Below are positions 55,292-64,000 of a stretch of 64,000 bases of DNA, in pieces (the stretch's first letter is position 1; each line of letters opens with the position of its first letter). Origin of the DNA: Ochromonas danica (taxonomy: Eukaryota; Sar; Chrysophyceae; Chromulinales; Chromulinaceae); the NCBI GenBank assembly GCA_015146655.1, contig VKHL01000065.1, positions 1-64,000 of the forward strand. The letters are read 5' to 3'. The notes under the pieces were generated by a model that was not told where the DNA came from, did not search any database, and saw only the letters and a program-made list of their open reading frames with translations. The translations under genes were made by a program, and so were the position numbers.

Positions 55292-56105
55292 ATGGGTTCG
55301 TCTTCTTCTGTTGATCTTCAAAAGAGTAGTCGAGTGGGTATCCTCCCCGAGGCGCTGGCGGTGGGACAAGCCAAACTATCTTTTGATCAGATCCTCGCCT
55401 TTGTCACCCCCATCTACTACACCACCCAGCCTCTCTTACCCTTTGAGAAGGAAGTTGTGATCAAAACATGGAAAGATATCATCAACTGTCGAGCTGCAGA
55501 GTTCTGGAAGAAGAAGAAGGAGGACCCCACTATTCCATGCAAGTCTCCTCCTCAGTATTTCGGAAACCAATTCTTCCTGCGATTGCTGGAAGTACATCCT
55601 ACTTGTAAGGGTCTCTTCACAGGAGGCACGATGTCTAGAGGAGAGACATTTGTGAAGATGATCTCTTTCATCATTGACAAGCTGGGCGATGATGACCGCC
55701 TGGCCAGGACATTAGAGACCTTGATCAACTCTCATTGCCGCATGGGAGTCAGATCCATGGAGTGTAAGACACTACTTCTGTACATACACGCACACACTCT
55801 CTCATGTCATATGCTAACTACTTCTGTGTTATTGTCTCTTCTGCCTGTTAGTTGGTGTCTTTGGGGAAGTGCTCTTCTTCACTCTGAAGAAGGTGCTGGG
55901 GGAGGAATACACTCCTACTGCCCACCAAGCATGGATCAAAGTCTACTCCAAGCTGCTCACGATTATGTTGCCTAAGATCATTCCAGTTGAATTTAACCGC
56001 AGGGACTATTTCGACAAAATTTGCCATGAACGCAATGAAGTTGTTCTGGGAAAGAAGTTGGGCCATGAAAGTGAAGACGAAAACCGACCTGGCTGTCCCG
56101 TATAA
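55292..56105 (+). CDS. Globin, probably N-myristoylated
   Basis: Model: exons 55292-55763 and 55852-56105 (88-bp intron), 241 residues. The start MGSSSSVDLQKSS is an N-myristoylation-like signal. A ~50-residue extension precedes the globin fold: FEKEVVIKTWKDII (A helix), FGNQFFLRLLEVHPTCKGLF (B-C-CD region with the Phe), then LETLINSHCRMGV, with the proximal (F8) His in the usual L-x-x-x-H-x-x-x-G-V setting. The distal E7 position, aligned by eye with neuroglobin (near ETFVKMISFIID), looks like Phe or Val rather than His. G and H helices follow (GEVLFFTLKKVLG, AWIKVYSKLLTIMLP). Heme binding is likely. The role could be O2/NO sensing or NO detoxification at a membrane. Confidence 0.85.
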
Positions 56106-57064
56106 ATTATATCATATATTTTCTCTACATTTACCATGTGGTCCGTATCATATCCCTATTTCCGAGTATTGGTGCATTAGCTTCTAATCCTTTCTCAGTC
56201 TCCTTCCCTGACATTAACACTGGCTTTCCTGCTTGCTACTGTTGTTTTTGCTTTTCGTCACCTTTCTACTGTATTTCCTTTTCATGGATATTATATCAGA
56301 TGTTATGTAATGCGAAGTTGATCGAGTAACGGCAAGCCGTTGGCCGTACTTATGGAGCTTTGCTACGATGGGGTTATCCTCACTGAAACTCCGAACGATG
56401 GGGTTTTTGAAGTTGTTAGGTCTAGTATGATTGTGGTTAAAGAAAAATGTTGAAATTGGATGTTTCCATAAGAACAAATGGGTCAATATTTCTATATGGG
56501 CGTGAGATTGAGTGACGGCAATTTGAGTTTATGCATGTGCATATAGTCTTGATCCATCTCATCCACTCTGTTGCTCTTCAGAGGCAAGGCTGGATTGGAT
56601 GTCTGACAGCTGCTTGACCAGCAGTGGATGGGCGAGCAATGTCTCATGTGAAATGCCTGGTTACTCTCTCCAGATCATCCCCTGCCACGTATAGTCTGGT
56701 AGCTATAGTAGCACTCCACTGCTGACACCCTCTTTTCTTCTATCTTTTTTCCTCACACCACACACTCATCTATATGATCCAAGGCACATGAAAGAGCGGG
56801 AGAAGACAAGATAGGATCAACAACAATGCGCAAATAACAGTCAAAGATCAAAAGCAAAATGCGATTGAATCGAACTTGACTTGTTTCGGAAGTGACGTTG
56901 GATGGAACTTGAACATGCACTATTATTGTGTGCGTGGGCAGGGCCAGTGCCGGTGGGATGTTCGTCCATCATCTTGGCGGAAATAAGAGTTCGAGAGCAG
57001 CACCTCAATTTCGACTCCTGGCTGGAGATCTTCAGCCAGTTCTGTCACTCTTTTTCTGTCCTTA
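56106..57064. other. Intergenic, no gene seen
   Basis: About 960 bases. A minus-strand frame at 56923-57201 overlaps the GAF first exon and is taken as its shadow. No repeats or RNA recognised. Confidence 0.5.
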
Positions 57065-58956
57065 ATGTTGAGCCCTTGGGGCATCTCTTCGATTGAAGAG
57101 CGCAAGTTGCGACGACTGCGAGTACCCATTAGTCGCTTTGAACGTGATCGCATACGAGTCATTCGAGAAAGTCGTCTCCTGAGCAAGACCTTTGACACCA
57201 CCGTCTTAGATCGACTTGTATATATCTGCGCTCGCTCTCTTAAGGTGTTCCTAGTCCCTCTCCCTCTCTCTATCCCATCTTCCTAATTCCTAACCCGACC
57301 TCTATGCGTGTTATTTACTAGGCGACAATGTGCTGCGTTTCTGTCGTGGAAGTTGACAAAAACTATGCCATTTCTCATGTTGGCCTCGACTCGCGGGCCT
57401 ATTCCCGTGACTTGGGCTTTTGCTCGCACGTTATCCTTGATGACGCTCCCTCCGTCCTTGTGGTGGGCGATGCTAACCAAGACCAGCGCTTCGCTGACAA
57501 TATCTTTGTCAAAAGTGGTTGTATAACGAGCTATGTTGGAGCAGTGGTCACTATCTCAGGAAGGAAGACTGGCACTCTCTGTGTCTGCTACCCCTACGTC
57601 GTCCTTGACCTGCCAGCACACGAGAGAGACCTCATTGCAGACCTCGCGCTCACTGTCAGTGAGGTGCTCACCTTCCATCATGAGCGAATCCTTTCTGATC
57701 AACAAACTTTGGCAAGGCTGCTGGTGGGAACCTTCCATCCTCTTGAACGACCCATCATCCAGGCTAAAGCACAACAGAGTCTTCTCCGTCGCGATTACAA
57801 GGAAGCCTGTCAGATGAAGCAGGTACAAGCTTACTATCTGCTTAGTCCACCCTGTGCAACTTTCAAGAGGTTAGTGCAGGGTTTAGAGGACAAGATCGAG
57901 CTATCCTTGGACCTCGCTGGGCGCTATCTTCAGGCCCTTCAGAGATATTCCTCTCCAGCTCCTCTTTCTTCCCCATCAACTGTTTCTTGTCCCCATGATC
58001 GTATGGATAGCGCAACGCTATGGGGACGAGATGTGCTGAGAATCTTACAAGAGGCAGTGTGTGCCTTCGTTGGCATGAAGTTGTCGTGGGAAATGGATCC
58101 CAAGCTATCAACTGCTTCTTTAACCCATCTAGAGCTATCCCTTCTGATCCTCGTTGTCAAGTCGTTGCTATGGATAGAAGCGGAGAGAGGCGATAAGTCC
58201 ATCTACGTGCTCATTGTTTGCAAACTTGCAGCAGCGACTGGACAGGAAGCAGAGGAAGCACTTCCTGGGGGAAGAGTTGCTAACAATATCCCATCTTTCT
58301 TCTCTCTTCATATCATCTCTTCGACAGTACCTGTTGCTGCCACCTCTTTCCCCTCCAATCCTTGGCATGCACCAGCAGGTAGTAGCACCAGCTCCACTTT
58401 TGGCTTTTCCTCTCTGAGCGATGATCCTGGACGAGGTGCTGACCTGCAGGTAGTGCGCCTAGCTCAAGAAGATCTTTGCCGAAGCGTTCTTCATGCAAAG
58501 CAGGGTGGACTAGAGGTTTTCCAAGAGGAAAGCGAGAATGATGAACGACACCGTTTGGTCTGGCTGCCCTGTATGGGGCCCAGGCTCTCCCCACCTCCTA
58601 TGCACGATCTGTCCCATCTTCTGCTTGAGAGAACCTCTCCAAGAAGCGAGAGACCAAGTGCTGACGATGTGGAGGAAGAGGACCGCTATTGGTCTGAATT
58701 GTTAGCCAGAAGTATGCCCTCTTCTTCTGACCAATCCTCCCTTTGCAATCGTATCATTGGCAGGAAAGTATTCGTAAAGTGTCCAGAAGAAAGAAAAGGA
58801 GAGCTTCATCTGGATGAAAAGGAGCAACGCGATGATGGCCAAGTGCTGGCCTCTGATCATTGTTATTTTATTCTTCGTCAGTGCTGGCTGTGGATAGTTG
58901 CTGCATGGTGTGTTATCTGTCTGGCAACGCTTGTTTTATTCTCACAGACGCAGTGA
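57065..58956 (+). CDS. Tail-anchored GAF-domain protein
   Basis: Model: exons 57065-57244 and 57322-58956 (77-bp intron), 604 residues. The GAF domain spans ~15-190 in the style of cyanobacterial and proteobacterial sensors: ERDRIRVIRESRLL (helix), TTVLDRLVYICARS, VSVVEVDKNYAISHVGLDSR, LGFCSHVILDDAPSVLVVGD, DQRFADN, then YVGAVVTISGRKTGTLCV. The Cys in GFCSHVI is conserved in this GAF subtype. The ~350-residue middle part is helical then Ser-rich. The last 30 residues are a single membrane helix (LWIVAAWCVICLATLVLF) followed by SQTQ, giving a tail anchor with the GAF domain in the cytosol. There is no kinase or cyclase domain. The first exon is required to complete the GAF fold; the ATG at 57328 would truncate it. 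Confidence 0.82.
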
Positions 58957-59266
58957 CGATGGCGGACATCATAATGGTGGTCGTGGTGACAGTGGTGGCT
59001 TTTGACTTGATCTCTTTATGTCTCTGGCTGAGACTGTGATTCTTGGTGAAGATGATTGTTGATCAATACCTGATGGACTCTCATCCACTGCCTCTTCTAT
59101 TTTCCAACTCTGCAAGGTCCATCAGACAATCCGTTCTTTCTATGCTCGTTGTTGTGTATCGATTATCCGTTCCATCTAAACTTAACGTCTTAGTGTAGAC
59201 CACCAAAGTGTGGAGCTGTCCGTGTATTTTATACACCAAAGTGTGTCATAGACTATGTACAATATC
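58957..59266. other. Convergent 3' flanks
   Basis: 310 bases between the GAF gene (+) and the cysteine hydrolase (-). ACCAAAGTGTG occurs twice, near 59201 and 59233. No gene. Confidence 0.5.
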
Positions 59267-60257
59267 TCAAGCAAAGGCCTCAGAAGTGGTGGACAAGGTC
59301 AGCCCTGCTTGAACCATGTCCTCGAGGAAGATCTTGCCTTCCCGCTCACAGCCAGGCACGGCGCTGGAAGCATCAACAAGCAGAACTAAATGCTGTTTGG
59401 ACAAAGGATGCCAACGCTCCACGAGGTCTCTCACGGTGTGGTTGACGCAGTGAGAGAGCGCCTGCCCCGCGATGAGCACTTGCCCAGCAGAGGCTTTCAG
59501 CTCGTGTAGGAGGCTCTCGTTGAAGTGCGTTGTGGGGTCTGAGTCCAGAGGCAGCTCAGCTTTGAGCGCGCTGTACATCTCAGTTTCCTCGTTCATGCCC
59601 TGTGAGTCAGATAGAAAGTGTGAGTGAGTGAGTGAGAGGATAATGGCCACAATAGGCAGGCAGCAACAGGCTCCACCTTGTCCACGAAGACGAGGCGACC
59701 ATCATGACGAAGACTCTGCCAATGAGCCACAGCCTCTTGCAGTACGGGCACAATGTCATAGCCTGGACTACCTGCCAGACAGTGGGCAGGCCAAATGGTC
59801 AAGACGAATCGCCCCTGTCGCTCCAGCTCTTTCGTGTAGCGAAGGCAATGCTCCTGCAGAGGAAAGAAGTGAGGAGCAGTATCAAGTGGATAGGTGAGCA
59901 TATCTGACCAATCGAGCGGGGTCGGAAGGTCTCCATCGCCCAGTGACGACGTCTTCGTGAGTGATCCGCTGGAAGGGCTCCGGCTGCCGCCCTTCTTGGT
60001 CACGCCAGCAGACGGCATGCGCTATATGCTGATGTGAATGACAGTCTCGTGTGAGGATGATCTTGTCAATATGCTCGCCATGTGCTCTATCTCCATCACA
60101 TTCTTCCCAGTCAGAGGGAAGTGGTCGAGGTGGATAGGAGGGCCTACTTTATCATATCCGCCAGGCGTTGACTGTCTTCCTGAGCTCCTGGAACAGCAAG
60201 AGATCCTCCTTCATGGAAATCAACCTGTGCATCAATGATGAACAAAGTCTTGCCCAT
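59267..60257 (-). CDS. Cysteine hydrolase, nicotinamidase/isochorismatase superfamily
   Basis: Model: exons 60148-60257, 59909-60086, 59677-59853 and 59267-59599, 265 residues, every joint in phase. Exon 1 supplies the catalytic Asp region (MGKTLFIIDAQVDFHEGG). Exon 2 supplies LTRDCHSHQHIAHAVCW and a DVVTGRW motif. Exon 3 supplies LTIWPAHCLAGSPGYDI. Exon 4 supplies the nucleophile region GQALSHCVNHTVRDL. The metal or acid residues (D, H) and Cys are all present, so the enzyme should be active. The substrate is probably nicotinamide or a related amide, since IWPxHCxxG is typical of the nicotinamidase-like branch. Reading only the longest frames would miss exons 1 and 2 and wrongly read through a 55-bp intron. 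Confidence 0.85.
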
Positions 60258-61502
60258 AGTCTTCTTTATTTTCCATTTTTTTCTCCATATGTGGAATCCA
60301 TAATGGTTCCATGGAAAGTAAACCCATTCAATGATTGATTTCCATGTTTCTCATTAGATGTTGGTTGATCTGTAGACTTGCGGTCTATTGATTAACCTAG
60401 AGTAGTAGTCTACTGTAGTCTATCAGTCTACAGGCGGACGATCTCTTCATGGAGCAGCTATAGACAAAGACACAGGCACATGGTCAGTGACAGTGCGATA
60501 GTGATGGACACAGATATCTTTCAGTTTTGTCGACTGCGTGAAAACTGAAAACCTTCCCAAGATACGATTCTTCCCAGCAGGTCTCTCAGCAGGTGTTAAG
60601 GGAGGAGATGGAAGGAAGAATCATCGTCAGAGCTCTCAACAAGGGAGCACTAGCTCTAGCACTAGGAGGTGAAATAGCTTTGTCCTTCTCTGACTCACAC
60701 TTGCTACCTCTGCACTCTCTTGCTGATCGAGAAGAAGGCACAGGAGCAGCTCTGTCAATAATATATAGTATAGCCCTGAGAATGCTGGTCCTATCTCGTA
60801 TTCACGATAAGAGGCAGATGTATTAATTTACGATTACATCGTGCACTTTAGGACTTAATTCAGTCTTAACTTAACTAGTCTTAATTGTCTAACAGACAGC
60901 AATTGAAAATGGCGTGTTTCAAGCCTAAAGCACACAAAGATTGCCGGCATTCAGCATTACTTGTACCTTTCATTCCCATTATTCACGTGTAGGAAAAGGA
61001 AGGAGATGCAAAGGCTTATTGGTTTGACGATTAGAATGACCTATCACAACAACCCAGTTGAAGCAAGAGGGTTTACTGGAGTGGGTTGCAACACGCGACT
61101 AGAAGATGTCTGGGCGGTGTGGTACGCTGCCTGGAGTGAGTTTCCAAGAGTGAGTGAGAGAAGTGATCGCTGTCAAGGTGTGGAGCTACATTGTGTGCTG
61201 AAGCCGAAGAGTATTAACAATGGGTGAATGTCAATGTGCAATTAGTCTGGACTATCACGGTTCATTATTACGGTTACCAATATTATCGATTCTATGAGCA
61301 AGTAAGAGCTCTCTGTAAAGGGCGGCAGCTAACATGCGGCGGATTACGCAAGGGACACATAAGATGTCATACTTGTCATAGCAAGTGTGTCAAGAAGAGA
61401 ACAAGAAATACAAACAAATTATCAAACCAGATAACTAAACACTACAAGATGGGAAAAGAAGGAAAAGGAAAGAAATCCTAGCCGTGGATTCCACAAAAAT
61501 CA
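60258..61502. other. Intergenic, no firm gene
   Basis: 1.2 kb. TTAACTTAAC at 60866-60875 lies about 35 bases before an ATG at 60909, which opens a short frame (MACFKPKAHKDC...) that could splice over a ~30-base intron to end near 61031. This is too weak to call. TAGTCTAC-like repeats near 60395-60430. Confidence 0.4.
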
Positions 61503-63011
61503 TCAACGCTTCTCGTTGCTCTGATGGTTTCCTGTTGACACAGTTCTTTGATGGTGGTGCTGATAGCTTCTAGCTAGCGAATGACTCCTTGTTGAGGGTA
61601 GGTCAGTTGATGACACCTGTGATGCCATCATTGCCTGTCTCTTCTCATTCTGCCCTCTGAGATATGCCTCGCGCTGCATGGCCGCAACCCGATTCTTCAT
61701 CGATTGCATTTGCACAGCCCTCACATCTCTTTCAACCATAGTTCGTGTCTCAACAACAGAGGAGCTGCGTCGAATGGAAACGCCCACATTCATTTGGGCT
61801 TCCACAGTTGTGCCATTGGCTGGACCAGTTGATATCTCAAGATTGCTCCGATCGTCATATGCCCACTCTCTTTCTCTCTTGAATTGAGCAATGTTATCAG
61901 AAGGACTAGGGATGATTCGAGGCAGTACAGAGCCAATAAAAGGCGGTGACGGGGATGACGAGGAAGGTCTGGAAGGAAGCGGAGAGTCATGATAGTTCAT
62001 TTTAGGAGCCTTCCACAGAGAATAGGTCTGCAAGTATCTTTGTTTAACTGGAGTGCTTGTCATGATGAGACAATGCGCCACTACAGCGTGTTCGAGACGA
62101 CGCTTCAGTGAAGCCTGAATAACAGGGTTGAAGTCCTCTTCCTCCACCTCATCGCGACTTCCCATACCGATACATCGTCGCAAGTAACGATGATCAGGTA
62201 GCACTGATATATCATAGCGACTGAGTGTCTTGGTGGCCACAATCTTGCGGTGAGTGTTGTTGCTATTCTCTGTGGAGTTCTCATAAACAACTGCACGATG
62301 AATCGAGGAGAATTGCACCTGCCCCACATTCAGCTCTTGCTGACTCTCATACTTCCCGCGCTTCCAACGAATATTCATGCTGAATAGCACCTGATTAATG
62401 GAATACTGGTCATCTCCTTTGTATCCACCGTGAGTGGCAAGCATGTGGTGCAGCACGTGTCGAAAGAGAGTGAGCGACATGGGCGAGGCCTGGATGTAGA
62501 TGAAGCCCATGCAAAGTGTGAAACCCCAAGCTCCAGAGAGATCTTTGGGGAAAGACCCTCTCGAAGAGACGATCTGAGAAGTTGGAAGGAGTGTGTTGAG
62601 GTCTGGAAAGGGACTCTTCAGCCAGATGGCATCGATATCTGACACGAAGACATCCACTCCTTCCTCCAGCAGCTGGATCATGACTTTCATCCTCTGCAGC
62701 CAAATATCAGAACGATTCACTGAGAACTTTGTCGTGGAGAAACGCTTTGAGCATGTCAGCCCCACAGTTTCCAAGGAGGACTTGATGCCCTTGTCCAGGC
62801 AGACCAGCTCGAGGTGGTCGTCACGGTCACAGATGCTCCGATAATGAATGAGCCAATTATGGAACAGATTAAAGTAGTCCTTGCTCAAGAAGATGAGCGT
62901 TTTGTATTGTCGAAGAGTGCCATCGACATTGTAGATCTCACATGATTGTTGTTGGCACTGAACAACAGTGATGATGATGGCGAGAAAGAGAGAGATCAGC
63001 CAAGAGACCAT
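61503..63011 (-). CDS. GT77-like nucleotide-sugar glycosyltransferase
   Basis: 502 residues, single exon. A signal peptide or signal anchor (WLISLFLAIIITVVQC) places it in the secretory pathway. The catalytic domain (~30-330) matches the nucleotide-diphospho-sugar transferase family (PF03407 type): KTLIFLSKDYFNLFHNWL, LELVCLDKG, QRMKVMIQLLEEGVDVFVSD with the DxD motif in SDIDAIWLKSPF, SGAWGFTLCMGFIYI and HGGYKGDDQYSINQVLF. The C-terminal 170 residues are Ser/Pro-rich, then basic helical, with no domain. Donor sugar and acceptor unknown. The ATG at 63011 directly precedes the signal sequence. Confidence 0.85.
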   Translation of the reverse strand: MVSWLISLFLAIIITVVQCQQQSCEIYNVDGTLRQYKTLIFLSKDYFNLFHNWLIHYRSICDRDDHLELVCLDKGIKSSLETVGLTCSKRFSTTKFSVNRSDIWLQRMKVMIQLLEEGVDVFVSDIDAIWLKSPFPDLNTLLPTSQIVSSRGSFPKDLSGAWGFTLCMGFIYIQASPMSLTLFRHVLHHMLATHGGYKGDDQYSINQVLFSMNIRWKRGKYESQQELNVGQVQFSSIHRAVVYENSTENSNNTHRKIVATKTLSRYDISVLPDHRYLRRCIGMGSRDEVEEEDFNPVIQASLKRRLEHAVVAHCLIMTSTPVKQRYLQTYSLWKAPKMNYHDSPLPSRPSSSSPSPPFIGSVLPRIIPSPSDNIAQFKREREWAYDDRSNLEISTGPANGTTVEAQMNVGVSIRRSSSVVETRTMVERDVRAVQMQSMKNRVAAMQREAYLRGQNEKRQAMMASQVSSTDLPSTRSHSLARSYQHHHQRTVSTGNHQSNEKR

Positions 63012-63279
63012 GATTTGACAACCAAGATTAGATACTGTACAACCATTTCTGTTTGGACATCCGACATTGTGGCTTTGGAACTGTTGAACTGTCAGGTTGG
63101 TGTGAACTCTTCTGATTTAGCAACCGACCAAGCGGTGCAGAATTTCTCCTCTTCCGGTGCTGAAACTGCTGGAGGTTCTAGTCTTCCAGACTTTGGAAAT
63201 CTGGTCTTCTAGACATCACTCTCCGGCCATCTTCCCACTTAAGTTAATAAGTGTCTGTTAAGTTAATAAAAGCTGTTTT
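63012..63279. promoter_or_regulatory. Divergent promoter with two TTAAGTTAA words
   Basis: 268 bases between the GT (-) and HTH (+) starts. CTTAAGTTAA at 63238-63247 and TTAAGTTAA at 63258-63266, 15-40 bases before the HTH gene ATG. Confidence 0.5.
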
Positions 63280-64000
63280 ATGACGAGAAACTCGTTTCTT
63301 CCAGGGAGGTTTGAACTGGATGAGACCAAAGACTCTTTGGAAGAAGTCGATGCAGTCATGAGTGACCCAGACAGTTCCAATTCATCTGACAGTGACGAAG
63401 AGATCTTCAAAGACCCCATCCCTCCTCCTACTTCTCCCACAGCCCCCCCTGTGAAGAGACAGCGGAGGAAGGATGGCGACCATGCTGGAGGAAGAGCCAA
63501 GCTCACTCTCGACCAAAAGTGTGAGATTATCCTGGAAGCGGACAGTGCCGGCGATCAAGTCAATCAGAATGCGCTGGCAAGGAAGTACGGCGTCAGCGGC
63601 GCTGCCATCCACAACATCCTCAAGAAGCGCGAGATCTACCTCACCGCTCGACTACAAAGTGGCAAAGGGGATTCTCGACGTATTGCCAAGCTTCATCCTC
63701 TCATGGAAGTGCTTGAGAACGAGTTGGAAGACTTTATTTCGCAGTGCAAAGGGGAGGGCGGCGGCTCTGAAGTGGTCCCCACCATGCGCATCATTTGTGC
63801 CAAGGCCGAGGAGATCGCGGCGCGTCTGGGACTCAAGCAAGGCACGCTACGCACACGAAAGCCCAGCCTTTCGAATGGGGGTGGCGGCGGTAGTGGGGAG
63901 GAGGGAGAGGACATACCCAAGCCCTGGACAGCCAATAGCGGGTGGTACACGCGGTTCTGCAGGAGGAGAGCAGCGGCGGGACAGGCAGACGTCGTGCCTG
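63280..64000 (+). CDS. CENP-B/psq-type HTH DNA-binding protein (5' part)
   Basis: Open from the ATG at 63280 to the window end, 240 residues seen. The N-terminus is acidic (SDSDEEIFKD) and Pro-rich with a basic cluster (KRQRRK, likely nuclear localisation). A psq/CENP-B HTH follows: LTLDQKCEIILEA, then ALARKYGVSGAAIHNILKKR. A linker and a second HTH-like region end in NSGWYTRFCRR, the typical close of the CENP-B N-terminal domain. This module occurs in pogo/Tigger transposases and in host proteins derived from them. No DDE domain is reached before the window ends, so host gene versus transposon cannot be decided. The GC-rich, intron-free frame looks intact. Confidence 0.75.
   Translation, partial: MTRNSFLPGRFELDETKDSLEEVDAVMSDPDSSNSSDSDEEIFKDPIPPPTSPTAPPVKRQRRKDGDHAGGRAKLTLDQKCEIILEADSAGDQVNQNALARKYGVSGAAIHNILKKREIYLTARLQSGKGDSRRIAKLHPLMEVLENELEDFISQCKGEGGGSEVVPTMRIICAKAEEIAARLGLKQGTLRTRKPSLSNGGGGGSGEEGEDIPKPWTANSGWYTRFCRRRAAAGQADVVP

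Noticed and set aside
56923-57201. Minus-strand 92-codon frame that reads like protein
   Set aside because: It overlaps the first exon of the GAF gene, which is needed to complete that domain; the minus frame matches no family.
59593-60018. Start of the cysteine hydrolase at the ATG at 60018
   Set aside because: That frame reads Ser-rich sequence through a pyrimidine-tract intron; the spliced model restores the catalytic Asp exon and conserved HIAH region.
62946-63212. 88-codon plus frame overlapping the glycosyltransferase start
   Set aside because: Overlaps the signal peptide codons on the other strand and lacks any recognisable motif; the HTH gene has its own ATG at 63280.
1-64000. tRNA, rRNA or snRNA genes; LTR or virus-like elements
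   Set aside because: No A/B-box pairs, rRNA segments, terminal repeats or polyprotein-like frames were seen by eye; a profile search would be needed to exclude small RNAs.

Overview
This window is nuclear DNA of a microbial eukaryote, most likely a photosynthetic stramenopile (ochrophyte) or another alga with a secondary plastid of red origin. The evidence is: spliceosomal GT-AG introns of about 50-205 bp; two light-harvesting-complex (LHC) proteins and a CbbX-type red Rubisco activase, all with N-terminal signal peptides, two of them followed by a Phe like the ASAFAP motif of complex red plastids; ankyrin, START and GAF proteins of a type common in these algae; and broadly conserved eukaryotic genes (clathrin heavy chain, Nup205, COQ2, AAMP, DNAJB12-like, Pol theta). 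The species cannot be fixed from the sequence alone. No rRNA, tRNA, CRISPR array, retroelement or virus-like element was recognised.

Layout, left to right: DnaJ/DUF1977 chaperone (-); HDHD3-like HAD protein (+); clathrin heavy chain (-); COQ2 (+); EF-hand protein with F-x-P repeats (-); Nup205 (-); Cys-rich small protein (+); three MHYT-domain membrane sensors (-,-,+); AAMP WD40 (-); LHC protein 1 (+); twin-domain cyclic-nucleotide-gated-type K+ channel (+); small coiled-coil protein (-); MYND zinc finger (+); WD40 protein (-); LHC protein 2 (+); signal-peptide coiled-coil protein (-); intronless Pol theta helicase-polymerase (+); ankyrin protein (+); short MTHFR (-); CbbX (-); START protein (+); globin (+); tail-anchored GAF protein (+); cysteine hydrolase of the nicotinamidase superfamily (-); GT77-like glycosyltransferase (-); and a CENP-B/psq-type HTH gene cut by the window end (+). 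Genes are dense, and many pairs are divergent with only 100-430 bp between start codons.

The genes do not form one pathway. Plastid function is served by the LHC proteins, CbbX and possibly the HAD and coiled-coil proteins. There is a notable local concentration of sensory or signalling proteins: three MHYT proteins, the 12-TM channel, the globin, the GAF protein and the START protein. The most unusual structure is the MHYT trio: two tandem copies plus one inverted copy share a 737-bp stretch that appears identical, while both gene ends have diverged. This points to recent gene conversion. Two short palindromic words, AAACGCGTTT and TTAACTTAA, recur just upstream of several start codons and are candidate promoter elements.

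Exon boundaries were worked out by hand from splice signals, reading phase and family similarity. Coordinates for multi-exon genes are therefore models; each was checked for an open, in-phase reading frame.
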